Positions 8,836 to 17,325 of a stretch of DNA of 64,000 nt are shown here, piece after piece. The position numbers and the translations under genes are program-made. Within the stretch, counting starts at the first letter, position 1. Every line of letters begins with the position of its first letter. Below the pieces are notes generated by a model that made no database searches, had not been told where the DNA came from, and worked only from the letters and a program-made list of their open reading frames with translations. Origin of the DNA: Alphaproteobacteria bacterium (GTDB lineage Bacteria > Myxococcota_A > UBA796 > CAJQPC01); the NCBI GenBank assembly GCA_020632795.1, contig JACKEV010000015.1, positions 62,001-126,000 on the forward strand. The letters are read 5' to 3'.

Positions 8836-9464
8836 GCGTCGACCCCGCCCGCCCCCGCCCCCCTGCGCCGCTCATCTTCGGCCTGGCCGCGGTGGGCGGC
8901 GTCGCGCTGGGGCTGCCCTTCGCCGCAGGGCACCCGGACGGGATCGCCCTGTTCATCGGCATCACGGCCGTCGGGAGCGCGGCGGCGGCGGCGCGGCGAT
9001 GGGGCCGGCCCGCAGGCGGCGTGCTGGCGCTGGCCGCTGCCGTCGCCATGCTCACCGGCTCGGTCGGCGGGCGCGCCCTCGACGCCTGGTCCAACCGCGT
9101 GCGCCGGGACACCGCCGAGGACGCGCGCTTCCGCGCCGAGGGCGTCAAGGTCCGCGCCGAGCCGGGCTACATGACCGTCGCGGTGGGCGACGGCCCCGAC
9201 GAATACTGCGCCACGATGTCGGTGTCCCCCCGCCGGAGCGGCCTCTTCGAGCAGACCGGCATCGACGCCACGACCGTCGACGGCGTGCTGCTCGCCAGCC
9301 GCTGCGACCTCACCCCCCGCCTCTATGAGCGGATCGCCGCCGCGCAGACCGCCCGCCGGGAGGTCACGCTGATCGTCCTCCCGGAGCTGATCACGGACAG
9401 CTACGGGCGCCCGGCCCTGTCGGGCTACCGTCTGCCGGAGGAGCTGATCACCGGGGCGCCGTAG
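8832..9464 (+). CDS. Hypothetical membrane protein
   Basis: 210 aa from a GTG overlapping the SUKH stop (GTGA). Hydrophobic segments near residues 14-31, 37-55 and 62-78 suggest two or three membrane helices, followed by a soluble C-terminal domain of about 125 residues with two Cys (YCATM and SRCDL). Family not recognised. Coupled to the gene before it, so it may be the membrane partner of the SUKH protein or the lipoprotein upstream. Confidence 0.6.
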   Translation: MSVDPARPRPPAPLIFGLAAVGGVALGLPFAAGHPDGIALFIGITAVGSAAAAARRWGRPAGGVLALAAAVAMLTGSVGGRALDAWSNRVRRDTAEDARFRAEGVKVRAEPGYMTVAVGDGPDEYCATMSVSPRRSGLFEQTGIDATTVDGVLLASRCDLTPRLYERIAAAQTARREVTLIVLPELITDSYGRPALSGYRLPEELITGAP

Positions 9465-9475
9465 GCTCTGGCCTC

Positions 9476-11113
9476 ATGGCGCCTGAAGGGGGCCCGCCCC
9501 GGCGATATGATGGCTCACCCATGCTGAGAGGAGCGCGCAAGGTGGACGGCCCGGATCTGTTCAGCACGACGATGGACGTCTCGACCATCAACGACGGCGA
9601 CGCCGCCGCCGCGACCGCCCGCCTGCGCCCCACCCTCACCCTGCTCCACCACCCCAACGGCCGGCGCGTCGGCGCGCGGGCGCCGCTCGACGACCTGTCC
9701 GGGGGGCACCCCGTCGGAGTGAGCCGCACCGGGCCGCTCTTCGTGAACCCGGGGGCGGAGCGCGGGCTGCCGCCCGGCCACCCCCGGATCAGCCGCCGCC
9801 CGCTCTGGATCCAGCAGGACGGCGCGGGCCTGACCCTGACGCCGTCGGATCCTTCGCTCCGCGCCCGGGTCGACGGCGAGCCCCTGCTCGGCCCGCGCAA
9901 GGTCCCGTGGGCGCAGCTCTCGGGCCAGGGCGCGTTCATCGAGCTGGGGGGCTGCGCGCTGTTCTGGCTCCACCTCGCCGAGCCCGACGCCGCCCCGCCC
10001 CTCAAGGGGTGCGGGCTGGTCGGCCTCACCCCCGCCATGCTCCACCTGCGCCAGGAGATCCGCCAGCTCGCCGAGAGCGAGGCGCCCGTGCTCATCCGCG
10101 GCGAGACGGGGGTAGGCAAGGAGCTGGTCGCGCGCGCGCTGCACGGCCACAGCCGGCGGCGGGACGGGCCCTGGTTGGCGGTCAACATGGCCGCGCTGCC
10201 GCCGTCGATGGCCGCCGCGGAGCTGTTCGGTCACGCCGCCGGGGCCTTCACCGGCGCGGTCTCCGCGCGCCCCGGATGGCTCGCGAAGGCCCACGGCGGC
10301 ACCCTGCTCCTCGACGAGGTCGGGGACACCCCCCTCGACGTGCAGCCCCAGCTCCTCCGGGCCCTCGACCAGGGCGAGATCCAGCCGATCGGCGCGGCGC
10401 CCCGGCGCGTCTCGGTCCGCGTGCTGGCCGCCACCGACGTGGACCTGGACGCCCTGGTGGGCGAGGGGCGCTTCCGGGCCAGCCTGCTCCATCGCCTGAG
10501 CGCGCTCGAGCTGCGGGTCCCGCCGCTGCGGGAGCGCCGGGCCGACATCCCGCTGCTGCTCCACCACTTCCTCCGGGAGCAGCTCGAGGACCTGGGGGCC
10601 GACCACCTGCTCGACGCCCCGCCCTCCCGGGAGCGACCCTGGCTGGGGGTCGAGCTGCTCCGGGAGCTGATGGCCCGGCCGCTGACCGGCAACGTCCGCC
10701 AGCTCCGGGGGCTGGCCTGCCGGATCGCCGCGGTCTCCCACAACGCCGCCAGCGCGACCCTGCCCCGCACGGAGCCGCCAACGGAGCCCCCCACGCAGCC
10801 CCGGGCGCACCGCGACTCTCCCTCGGCCGACGCGCCGCTCACCGAGGCCCGCGCCCGCGCGGCGCTGGCGCGGCACGACTGGCGCATCTCCGACGCCCTC
10901 GAGGAGCTGGGGGTCGCCCGGAACACCCTCGTCCGGCTGATCGACCGCAGCGACACGCTGCGCCTCGCCCGGGACCTGGACGCCGAGACCGTCCGCGCGG
11001 CGCTGCGCCGGTGCGGCGGGGACGCGCAGGCGGCGGCCCGGGATCTGGAGGTCTCCGCGCGCGGGCTCCGCCTGCGGGCGGCCGCGCTCGGGCTGGCCTC
11101 TGAGGTGACATGA
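9476..11113 (+). CDS. FHA-like sigma-54-dependent transcriptional activator
   Basis: 545 aa if started at ATG 9476; ATG 9521 (530 aa) is equally plausible and neither has a clear ribosome site. The N-terminal ~150 residues look like a diverged FHA domain (VGVSRTGPLF...ISRRPLWI...IELGG), which in other activators reads phosphothreonine. The AAA+ domain follows: Walker A GETGVGKE at about 209, the sigma-54-contacting GAFTGA loop intact at 256-261, Walker B LLLDE near 278 and the arginine-rich second region of homology LRERRADI. The C-terminus holds one or two Fis-type helix-turn-helix units (AALRRCGGDAQAAARDLEVS). It would hydrolyse ATP to remodel sigma-54 holoenzyme. It overlaps the kinase gene by 4 bp, suggesting the kinase controls it. 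Confidence 0.92.
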   Translation: MAPEGGPPRRYDGSPMLRGARKVDGPDLFSTTMDVSTINDGDAAAATARLRPTLTLLHHPNGRRVGARAPLDDLSGGHPVGVSRTGPLFVNPGAERGLPPGHPRISRRPLWIQQDGAGLTLTPSDPSLRARVDGEPLLGPRKVPWAQLSGQGAFIELGGCALFWLHLAEPDAAPPLKGCGLVGLTPAMLHLRQEIRQLAESEAPVLIRGETGVGKELVARALHGHSRRRDGPWLAVNMAALPPSMAAAELFGHAAGAFTGAVSARPGWLAKAHGGTLLLDEVGDTPLDVQPQLLRALDQGEIQPIGAAPRRVSVRVLAATDVDLDALVGEGRFRASLLHRLSALELRVPPLRERRADIPLLLHHFLREQLEDLGADHLLDAPPSRERPWLGVELLRELMARPLTGNVRQLRGLACRIAAVSHNAASATLPRTEPPTEPPTQPRAHRDSPSADAPLTEARARAALARHDWRISDALEELGVARNTLVRLIDRSDTLRLARDLDAETVRAALRRCGGDAQAAARDLEVSARGLRLRAAALGLASEVT

Positions 11114-14100
11114 GCGACGACGTCTACGGGTGGGACACGGTCACGCCGACCGGCGACGACGCGCCGCTCGCCGACGAGCCGCTCGCCCGGCCGCCCACCC
11201 TGGGCCGCTACGAGCTGCGCGACGAGCTGGGCCGGGGCGGCGTGGGGGTGGTCTATCGGGCCTGGGACCCCACCCTGGGCCGGGCCGTGGCCCTCAAGGT
11301 GCTCCGCCGGGGCGACCTGGCCGATGACGCCTCCCGGCGCCGCTTCCTGCGGGAGGCGCGGGCGGCGGCGGGGCTCCGGCACCCGGACATCGTCGAGGTC
11401 CTGGACTTCGGCGCCGACGGCCCCCGGGCCTGGATGGCCATGCGCCTGGTCGACGGCCCCCCCCTCTCCGAGCGGCTGCGATCTGGCCCCCTCCCCGTCC
11501 GTGAGGCCGTGGACATCGCGATCATCGCAGGTCGGGCCCTGGCCGCCGCCCACGCGCAGGGGCTCATCCACCGCGACGTCAAGCCCGGCAACCTCCTGAT
11601 GGAGGACGGCCGCCCGGTCCTCAACGACTTCGGGCTGGTCAAGGAGATCGACGCGGAGGGGACCCGGCTCACCCGGGACACCCAGCTCCTGGGCACCCCC
11701 GCCTACATGGCCCCCGAGCAGGCGCTCGGCGGCGCGGTGACCCCGGCCTGCGACCAGTACGCCCTGGGCGTGGTGCTCTACGAGATGCTCAGCGGGCAGC
11801 GGCCCTTCCCCGCGAAGATCCCGCTGGACGCGCTGCGCCGGGCCATCGAGGAGGAGCCGCCCCCCATCCAGCGCCCGGAGGTCCCCGCCGACCTCGCCCG
11901 GATCTGCCGTCGCGCGATGGCCCGGGAGCCCGGCGACCGCTTCCCCAGCATGCTGGCCTTCGTCGAGCAGCTCGAGGCCTGGCAGCGGGCCGAGACCATC
12001 CACCCCAGCGGCGCCGACCTGCGCATCTGGGTCCGGGGGGCGCTGCGCCGCAACCGGCGGCGGGTGGCGGTGGTCCTCCTGCTGCTGGGGCTCGCCGTGG
12101 CCCTGCCGCTCTCCGGCGCGCTGCAGAGCCTGCAGGCCGCCCGCCGGGAGGCCCGCGCCGAGACCCGACGCGGGGAGATGGAGCGGCGCACCGACACGCT
12201 CCTGCGCGCCGGAGACCTTGACGCCGCGCGGCAGGGCTTCCAGGCCTTCGCCCGCTTCGAGGAGCACCGGGGGACCCGGGCGCTGAGCGAAGCGTGGCTC
12301 CGGTGGGGGCAGCGCCTGCGGGAGCGGGAGGCCGACGACGAGATGTGGACCGCCCTGGGCACGGCCTACGCCCTGGCCGACCACGCCGACGACCAGCGGG
12401 CTGCCCTCACCGCGCTGGCCGAGGCCAGCCGCGCCCTCGACGACTGGGACCGCCTCTCCATCTCGCTCGCCCTCCTGCGCGCGGCGGCCCCCGACGCCCT
12501 CACCCGGCCCCCGCTGGATGTGCTCGCGGCGTTCGACGCCCAGACCCGGCGGGACCTCGCCGTCGGCGGGCCGCTGGGGGTGCTGCTCTCCCGCAGCGTC
12601 GAGACCCCCTGGCAGGCCACCTCGGCGCTGCCCTGGGACATCGACGGAGACGGCCGGACCGAGCTGGCCCTGCTGAGGCGGGGCGACCCCACGGTCACGG
12701 TGGTCGAGCCCACCCCGGGCCTCCCGCTGCGGGCCACGATGGAGCTGGTCGGGCGCACCCCCCACCCGGTCTCCGGGCCGGGCCTCCCCCCCGGCCTGGC
12801 GGTGGTCGGGCGCGCCCCGGCGTGCCGCCTCGTGCAGTGGCGCGACGACGCGGTGCACACCCTCCACGAGTGGCCCTGCAGGGTCAGCCGGGGGGCCGCC
12901 GCCGCGGACCTCGACGGCGACGGCGTGGCCGAGATCTACCTCGACGACGACCGGGAGCTGCTGCGCCTGACCGAGGGCCCGAGCGGCTGGGAGACCACCC
13001 TCGCCCACCGGCGGACCTGGGCGGCCAACTCCGAGATCAACGCCCTGCTGGGCGGGGACCTCGACGGCGACGGCCGCGAGGAGCTGGTGGTGGGCACCGG
13101 CCAGTGGGGGGCCTACGACGTGCGGGTCCTGGCGTCGGTCGACGGGGCGCTCGTGATGGAGGACCGGGTGCAGCTCGGCCTGGTGGTCGGCCTCCACCTG
13201 GCGCGCCGCGAGCGCGGGCGCGGGCGCGAGCGCGAGCTGGCCGTGCTGGTGACCCCCCCGCCCTGGTCCCGGCTGAACCTGAGCATCTTCGGCCCGGACA
13301 CCCCCCAGGGCGCGCCGCCGGGGATCCACCGGTTTGCCTTCGCCGACGGGCGGCTGACCCCCCTCGGACACCACGACCTGCCGAGCGGCCAGGGGCGCTG
13401 GGGCAAGGGGCCCTGGGTGCACCGCCTGCTGGTGGGAGACCTCGACGGCGACGGCCTGGACGAGCTGATCTCCGGCTCCCCGGACGCCTGGCCCTGGGTC
13501 CTCCCGGGGGACGGTGGCGCCGCCAGCCCCCTGCCGGGCCTCGCCGCGCTGCGCCCCGTGGACCTGGACGGCGACGGCGACGACGAGCTGCTGGTGAGCG
13601 TGCCCTCGGACGACGACGCGGTGCGGGTGCTGGGCGCGGGCGGCGACGTCCTCTCCACGATGCCGCTGCCCGATCCCGCGCTCCCCGCCCCCCCGGCCGG
13701 GCTGGACCCGGCGCTGCGGGACACCTGGCGCCGCGCCGAGGTCCTCGCCGTCCTGGGCATGCCGGAGGTGGCCGCCGAGCGGATGCTCGACATCGCGGAC
13801 CTCAGCGCCAGCGCGTCGGTGGACGCCCTGCTCCGCGCCGCCGCGCTGCTGGAGGAGGCCGGCCAGCGCGAGGCGGCCGGGCAGGTGCGGACGCGCGCAG
13901 CCCGAGAGGACCCCGCGCAGGCCGCCCAGCACCTGGAGGAGGCCACCCGGCTCTTCCTCGACGATGGGCAGTTCGCCCTGGCGATCGAGGCCGCGACCCG
14001 CCGGCTGGCGCTCCCGGAGCCGCCGCCGGGCCTGGCCGCGCACCGGGACGCCCTGAAGGGGCTGCTCAAGCCGCAGACCACCGTGGACTTCACCCACCCG

Positions 14101-15384
14101 GCGGACCCGCTCTGGCGTCTCCTGCGTCCGATGGGCGCGGGCTGGGCCGACGGGCTCGTGCTCGAGAGCGTCGGCGCGGCCGAGGTGCTCGCCCTGCCCG
14201 TCCGCGCGGAGGGGGCGCCGCTCCGGCTGAGCGTGACCCTGGCGCTGGGGCAGATGGACTGGGGCACGGGCTGGGAGCTGCGCTTCCGGGTCCCGGAGCG
14301 CAGGTCGCCGCTCGCCCTCGTGGTGCTGTCCACCGGCGGCGGCGGCCGGCGCGGCCGGGGCGTGATCTGCCCCGGCGCCCCCTTCGAAGCCCAGAAGAAC
14401 TTCAACGACGAGACCGACCCGCTGCTGGGCGAGGTGACCATCACCTGGCAGTACGACCCGCAGGTCGAGGTGGCGCGCTGCACCGTCACGCGCCCCCAGG
14501 GCGAGGACTTCTCCGTCCGCTATGCGATGAAGGCTGACCTGGGCGACGGCGAGGACCTCGCGCTGGTCCTCAAGTCCAACACCACCATCGGTGGGGTCGC
14601 CGCCCTCCGCATCCTGCGCGTCGAGCTGTCCGGCCTCACCCCCCGCGCGGTCCCCCCCTCGCCCTCCGAGGAAGCCTGGCTGGCGCTGTCCTGGGGCGCG
14701 TACGAACGCGCGCTGTCCCTGCTCCCCGCCGAGGGTTCGGTGGCCGACCGGCTGGCCCGCGCGACCGCCCTGGAGGCGCTGGGGGAGCGGGCCGGGGCCG
14801 AGGCCCTCCTCGCGGAGGCGCTGCGCGAGGATCCCGATCTGGACGGGCTCACGGACGATCTCCTGCTGCTCCGCGCCGACCAGCTCGGCCAGCTCCTGCG
14901 CGGCCTGCTGGGAGACGGGCTGCTGCCCGTGCTCCGGGCCGCCGGTGGCCCGCTGGACGCGCACCCGGAGGACGCCCCCCAGCTCGAGGAGCTGCTGGTC
15001 CGGGCCCGCACGCCGAAGTCCGCCTCGGCCGACGACCTCATCTGGCTGCTCGCCCACCGGGGCGCGGCCTGGCGGCGGCGGGGCGCCCTGGACAGCGCGC
15101 GGTCGGACCTGGAGGCGGCGGTGGCCCTGACCGAGGGCCTCCCCCCTGCCACGGATCCCCGGGCGCAGGCGGATCGGGACCGGCTCGTCGCGGAGACGCA
15201 GGTGGAGCTGGCGCGGGTGCACCTGGCCGGGGGCGTGCTCGATGAGGCCGTGGAGGCCGTCGTCCGCGCGGTCGACCGGGCGCCCGCGCCCGAGGTGATG
15301 GCGGACCGGCTCGCCATGGACCCGACGCTGGACGCGCTGAAGACCGCGCCGGGCTGGGCGCCCATCGAGGCCGCCCGCCGCTGA
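11110..15384 (+). CDS. Transmembrane Ser/Thr protein kinase with FG-GAP-like repeats
   Basis: 1424 aa. Residues 33-300 are a PknB-type kinase domain with glycine loop GRGGVG (41-46), catalytic Lys63 in VALK, HRDVKPGN (154-161), DFG (173-175) and GTPAYMAPE (195-203), all intact. A single membrane helix lies near 317-338. The large part beyond, presumably periplasmic, has Ca-binding-like FG-GAP/VCBS motifs (DIDGDGRTE near 511, DLDGDGVAE near 600, DLDGDGREE near 651, DLDGDGLDE near 778, DLDGDGDDE near 819), then helical TPR-like segments after 880 and 1190. FG-GAP propellers often bind ligands, so a sensor role is inferred. The gene starts inside the stop of the FHA-like activator (ATGA), a strong hint that the kinase phosphorylates or signals to it. 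Confidence 0.92.
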   Translation: MSDDVYGWDTVTPTGDDAPLADEPLARPPTLGRYELRDELGRGGVGVVYRAWDPTLGRAVALKVLRRGDLADDASRRRFLREARAAAGLRHPDIVEVLDFGADGPRAWMAMRLVDGPPLSERLRSGPLPVREAVDIAIIAGRALAAAHAQGLIHRDVKPGNLLMEDGRPVLNDFGLVKEIDAEGTRLTRDTQLLGTPAYMAPEQALGGAVTPACDQYALGVVLYEMLSGQRPFPAKIPLDALRRAIEEEPPPIQRPEVPADLARICRRAMAREPGDRFPSMLAFVEQLEAWQRAETIHPSGADLRIWVRGALRRNRRRVAVVLLLLGLAVALPLSGALQSLQAARREARAETRRGEMERRTDTLLRAGDLDAARQGFQAFARFEEHRGTRALSEAWLRWGQRLREREADDEMWTALGTAYALADHADDQRAALTALAEASRALDDWDRLSISLALLRAAAPDALTRPPLDVLAAFDAQTRRDLAVGGPLGVLLSRSVETPWQATSALPWDIDGDGRTELALLRRGDPTVTVVEPTPGLPLRATMELVGRTPHPVSGPGLPPGLAVVGRAPACRLVQWRDDAVHTLHEWPCRVSRGAAAADLDGDGVAEIYLDDDRELLRLTEGPSGWETTLAHRRTWAANSEINALLGGDLDGDGREELVVGTGQWGAYDVRVLASVDGALVMEDRVQLGLVVGLHLARRERGRGRERELAVLVTPPPWSRLNLSIFGPDTPQGAPPGIHRFAFADGRLTPLGHHDLPSGQGRWGKGPWVHRLLVGDLDGDGLDELISGSPDAWPWVLPGDGGAASPLPGLAALRPVDLDGDGDDELLVSVPSDDDAVRVLGAGGDVLSTMPLPDPALPAPPAGLDPALRDTWRRAEVLAVLGMPEVAAERMLDIADLSASASVDALLRAAALLEEAGQREAAGQVRTRAAREDPAQAAQHLEEATRLFLDDGQFALAIEAATRRLALPEPPPGLAAHRDALKGLLKPQTTVDFTHPADPLWRLLRPMGAGWADGLVLESVGAAEVLALPVRAEGAPLRLSVTLALGQMDWGTGWELRFRVPERRSPLALVVLSTGGGGRRGRGVICPGAPFEAQKNFNDETDPLLGEVTITWQYDPQVEVARCTVTRPQGEDFSVRYAMKADLGDGEDLALVLKSNTTIGGVAALRILRVELSGLTPRAVPPSPSEEAWLALSWGAYERALSLLPAEGSVADRLARATALEALGERAGAEALLAEALREDPDLDGLTDDLLLLRADQLGQLLRGLLGDGLLPVLRAAGGPLDAHPEDAPQLEELLVRARTPKSASADDLIWLLAHRGAAWRRRGALDSARSDLEAAVALTEGLPPATDPRAQADRDRLVAETQVELARVHLAGGVLDEAVEAVVRAVDRAPAPEVMADRLAMDPTLDALKTAPGWAPIEAARR

Positions 15385-15396
15385 CGCCCCCGTATT

Positions 15397-15420
15397 CATC
15401 TGCAGATGCGTCTGCAGACG
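15397..15420. promoter_or_regulatory. Paired 12-bp palindromes, candidate activator site
   Basis: Two perfect adjacent 12-bp palindromes, CATCTGCAGATG (15397-15408) and CGTCTGCAGACG (15409-15420), share the core TCTGCAGA. Their centre is about 90 bp upstream of the transcription start predicted from the -24/-12 element at 15473, the usual distance for an enhancer of a sigma-54 activator. Assignment to the activator at 9476-11113 is inference. Confidence 0.55.
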
Positions 15421-15472
15421 GAATCCAGCGGGCCGCTCGGCCTGGATGAGGCCCTGAGCGGGGATCGGGCCC

Positions 15473-15488
15473 TGGCACGACGCTTGCT
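15473..15488 (+). promoter_or_regulatory. Consensus sigma-54 (-24/-12) promoter
   Basis: TGGCACGACGCTTGCT fits the sigma-54 consensus TGGCAC-N5-TTGCW at every fixed position, with the GG and GC doublets 10 bp apart. The predicted start is near 15499, 52 bp before the ATG of the surface protein gene at 15551, which has a good ribosome site. It lies just after genes for a sigma-54 activator and a kinase. Confidence 0.85.
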
Positions 15489-15550
15489 CCTTGGGGGGGC
15501 GAACCCGTCGCAAACGCCGACGGGCGCCCATCCACTCGAAGGAGACCCTC

Positions 15551-16417
15551 ATGTCCATCCACCCCACCGCTCGCTTCACCGCCCTCGCCCTTCTCGGCCT
15601 GATCACGGCGCCCGCCGCGCTCGCGTTCGACGTCGGCGCCATCGCGTCCCTGGAGATGAACGCCCGCGACAGCAACAACGGCGGCAACTACACCCTCGAC
15701 CCCGGCGACTACGAGTTCGAGGTCGTCCAGCTCAACTACTCCGCCTGGAACCCCTGGGGCGCCTCCAGCGGCTGCGACGCCGACGGCGCGAACTGCAACC
15801 ACGGCTGGATCACCCGCTTCATCGTCGACGCGTCGGTCGACGGCGAGTTCGAGGGCAACACGGCCGGCACCGGCGACCCCAACAACATCTGGGAGACCAA
15901 GGAGCTGGCCTTCGCCAACGCCGAGATCCTGCACGTCTGCATCACCGAGACCCAGTCCGCCCGGGTCTACCTCAACGACGGCAACTACTCCGACAACAGC
16001 GGCGGCCTGAGCCTCTACTTCACCCGCGTCAACAGCGCCTGCGCGAGCCTCGACGATGACGGCGACGGGATCGCCAACAGCGACGACGCCTGCCCCAACG
16101 ACGCCGACAACGACGAGGACGGCGACGGTGTCTGCGGCGACGTGGACCAGTGCCCCGGCACCGAGGCCGGCGCCGAGGTGGACAGCGATGGCTGCCCCAC
16201 CGCCACCGACGACACCGGCGCCACCGACGACACCGGGACCACCGCCGATGACACCAGCGCCACCGACGACACCAGCGCCACCGACGACACCGACGGCGGC
16301 GGCGGCGGCAAGTCCGGCGGGTGCTCGGCGGTCACCCCCGATCCCAGCCTGATCCTCCTGCTGTTGGGCGGCCTGGCCGCGGCGCTCCGTCGACGCGCCC
16401 GGACCGCCAACGCTTGA
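15551..16417 (+). CDS. Secreted surface protein with TSP3-like repeats and MYXO-CTERM-like tail
   Basis: 288 aa. ATG follows AAGGAGA at good spacing. A Sec signal (MSIHPTARFTALALLGLITA, cleavage near ALAF) leads into a ~150-residue domain (FDVGAIASLEMNARDSNNGG...NPWGASSGCDADG...) shared with the next gene. Then come calcium-binding thrombospondin type-3-like repeats (DDDGDGIANSDDACPND, DEDGDGVCGDVDQCPG), a Thr/Asp-rich linker and a C-terminal sorting tail: Gly-rich, GGCS, hydrophobic LILLLLGGLAAAL, then RRRAR. Likely exported and held at the cell surface. It lies 63 bp after a consensus sigma-54 promoter. Confidence 0.85.
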   Translation: MSIHPTARFTALALLGLITAPAALAFDVGAIASLEMNARDSNNGGNYTLDPGDYEFEVVQLNYSAWNPWGASSGCDADGANCNHGWITRFIVDASVDGEFEGNTAGTGDPNNIWETKELAFANAEILHVCITETQSARVYLNDGNYSDNSGGLSLYFTRVNSACASLDDDGDGIANSDDACPNDADNDEDGDGVCGDVDQCPGTEAGAEVDSDGCPTATDDTGATDDTGTTADDTSATDDTSATDDTDGGGGGKSGGCSAVTPDPSLILLLLGGLAAALRRRARTANA

Positions 16418-16479
16418 GCACCCTTCCCCCATCCGCCCGCCGCGCCCTCGGGGCGGCGGGCCCCATCGAGGAGACCCCC

Positions 16480-17283
16480 ATGACCCTCCACCGCGCCGCT
16501 CAGATCCTCCCCTTCACCCTGGTCGGCCTGCTGACCACCTCCCCGGCGTTCGCGTTCAACGTCGGCGAGTTCATCTTCCTGGAGATGGACGCAGCCGACA
16601 GCGCCAACGGCGCCGACTACACCTTCGAACCCGGCGACTACGAGCTTGAGGTCGTCGCGCAGTCCTGGTACGCCTGGAACCCCTGGGGCGACGTCAGCGG
16701 CTGCGACACCGACGGCGGGGACTGCGACCATGGCTGGATCACCTCCTACACCGTCGCCACGGACGTCGACGGCACCTTCCAGGGCAACCCCGGCGCCGGA
16801 GACCCACGCGGGGTCTGGGAGACCGATGTCCTGGCCTCCCAGAACACCGAGATCCTCCGCTTCTGCATCACCGAGTCCCAGCCGGGCACCATCTCCCTGG
16901 TGGACAGCAACTACTCGGACAACCAGGGGGGCCTGACCCTCAGCATCTACCGGATCAACACGCTGTGCGCGGGCTTCGACTCGGACGGCGACGGGATCGC
17001 CGACGCCGACGACGCCTGCCCCAACGACGCCGACAACGACGAGGACGGCGACGGCGTCTGCGGGAACGAGGACCAGTGTCCCGGCACCGAGGCCAGCGCG
17101 ACGGTCGACGCCAACGGCTGCGCGGAGGGCGGCGACGACACCGGAGGCGGAGACGACACCGGCGATGGCAGCGGCAAGTCCGGCGGCTGCTCGACGGCGA
17201 CCCCCGAGCCCGGCCTGATCCTCCTGCTGCTGGGCGGCCTGGCCGCGGCGCTCCGTCGGCGCTCCAGGGCTGCAGTCCGGTGA
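16480..17283 (+). CDS. Secreted surface protein, tandem paralogue of 15551-16417
   Basis: 267 aa. ATG at 16480 after GAGGAGA. Same layout as its neighbour: Sec signal ending near AFAF, the shared N-terminal domain (FNVGEFIFLEMDAADSANGA...NPWGDVSGCDTDG...), TSP3-like repeats (SDGDGIADADDACPND, DEDGDGVCGNEDQCPG), short Asp/Gly linker, and the tail GGCSTATPEPG-LILLLLGGLAAAL-RRRSR. The two genes are clearly a tandem duplication and are probably transcribed together from the promoter at 15473. The 62-bp gap shows no separate promoter that I can recognise. A stem-loop follows at 17292. Confidence 0.85.
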   Translation: MTLHRAAQILPFTLVGLLTTSPAFAFNVGEFIFLEMDAADSANGADYTFEPGDYELEVVAQSWYAWNPWGDVSGCDTDGGDCDHGWITSYTVATDVDGTFQGNPGAGDPRGVWETDVLASQNTEILRFCITESQPGTISLVDSNYSDNQGGLTLSIYRINTLCAGFDSDGDGIADADDACPNDADNDEDGDGVCGNEDQCPGTEASATVDANGCAEGGDDTGGGDDTGDGSGKSGGCSTATPEPGLILLLLGGLAAALRRRSRAAVR

Positions 17284-17291
17284 AGCTCCTC

Positions 17292-17325
17292 TGCGGTGAG
17301 CGCAAGGCGGGGGGCGCTCACCGCA
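17292..17325. terminator. Stem-loop between convergent genes
   Basis: Perfect 12-bp inverted repeat, TGCGGTGAGCGC (17292-17303) and GCGCTCACCGCA (17314-17325), with a 10-base loop. It lies just after the surface protein stop and includes the last codons of the LysR gene from the other side. No T-run follows, so termination in either direction is inferred from structure and position only. Confidence 0.6.

Noticed and set aside
10231..15687. Very long minus-strand open frame of 1818 codons
   Set aside because: It is antisense to the sigma-54 activator and kinase genes, its translation is Gly/Arg/Ala/Pro low-complexity, and the plus strand shows full domain order. High GC makes stop codons rare on the opposite strand.
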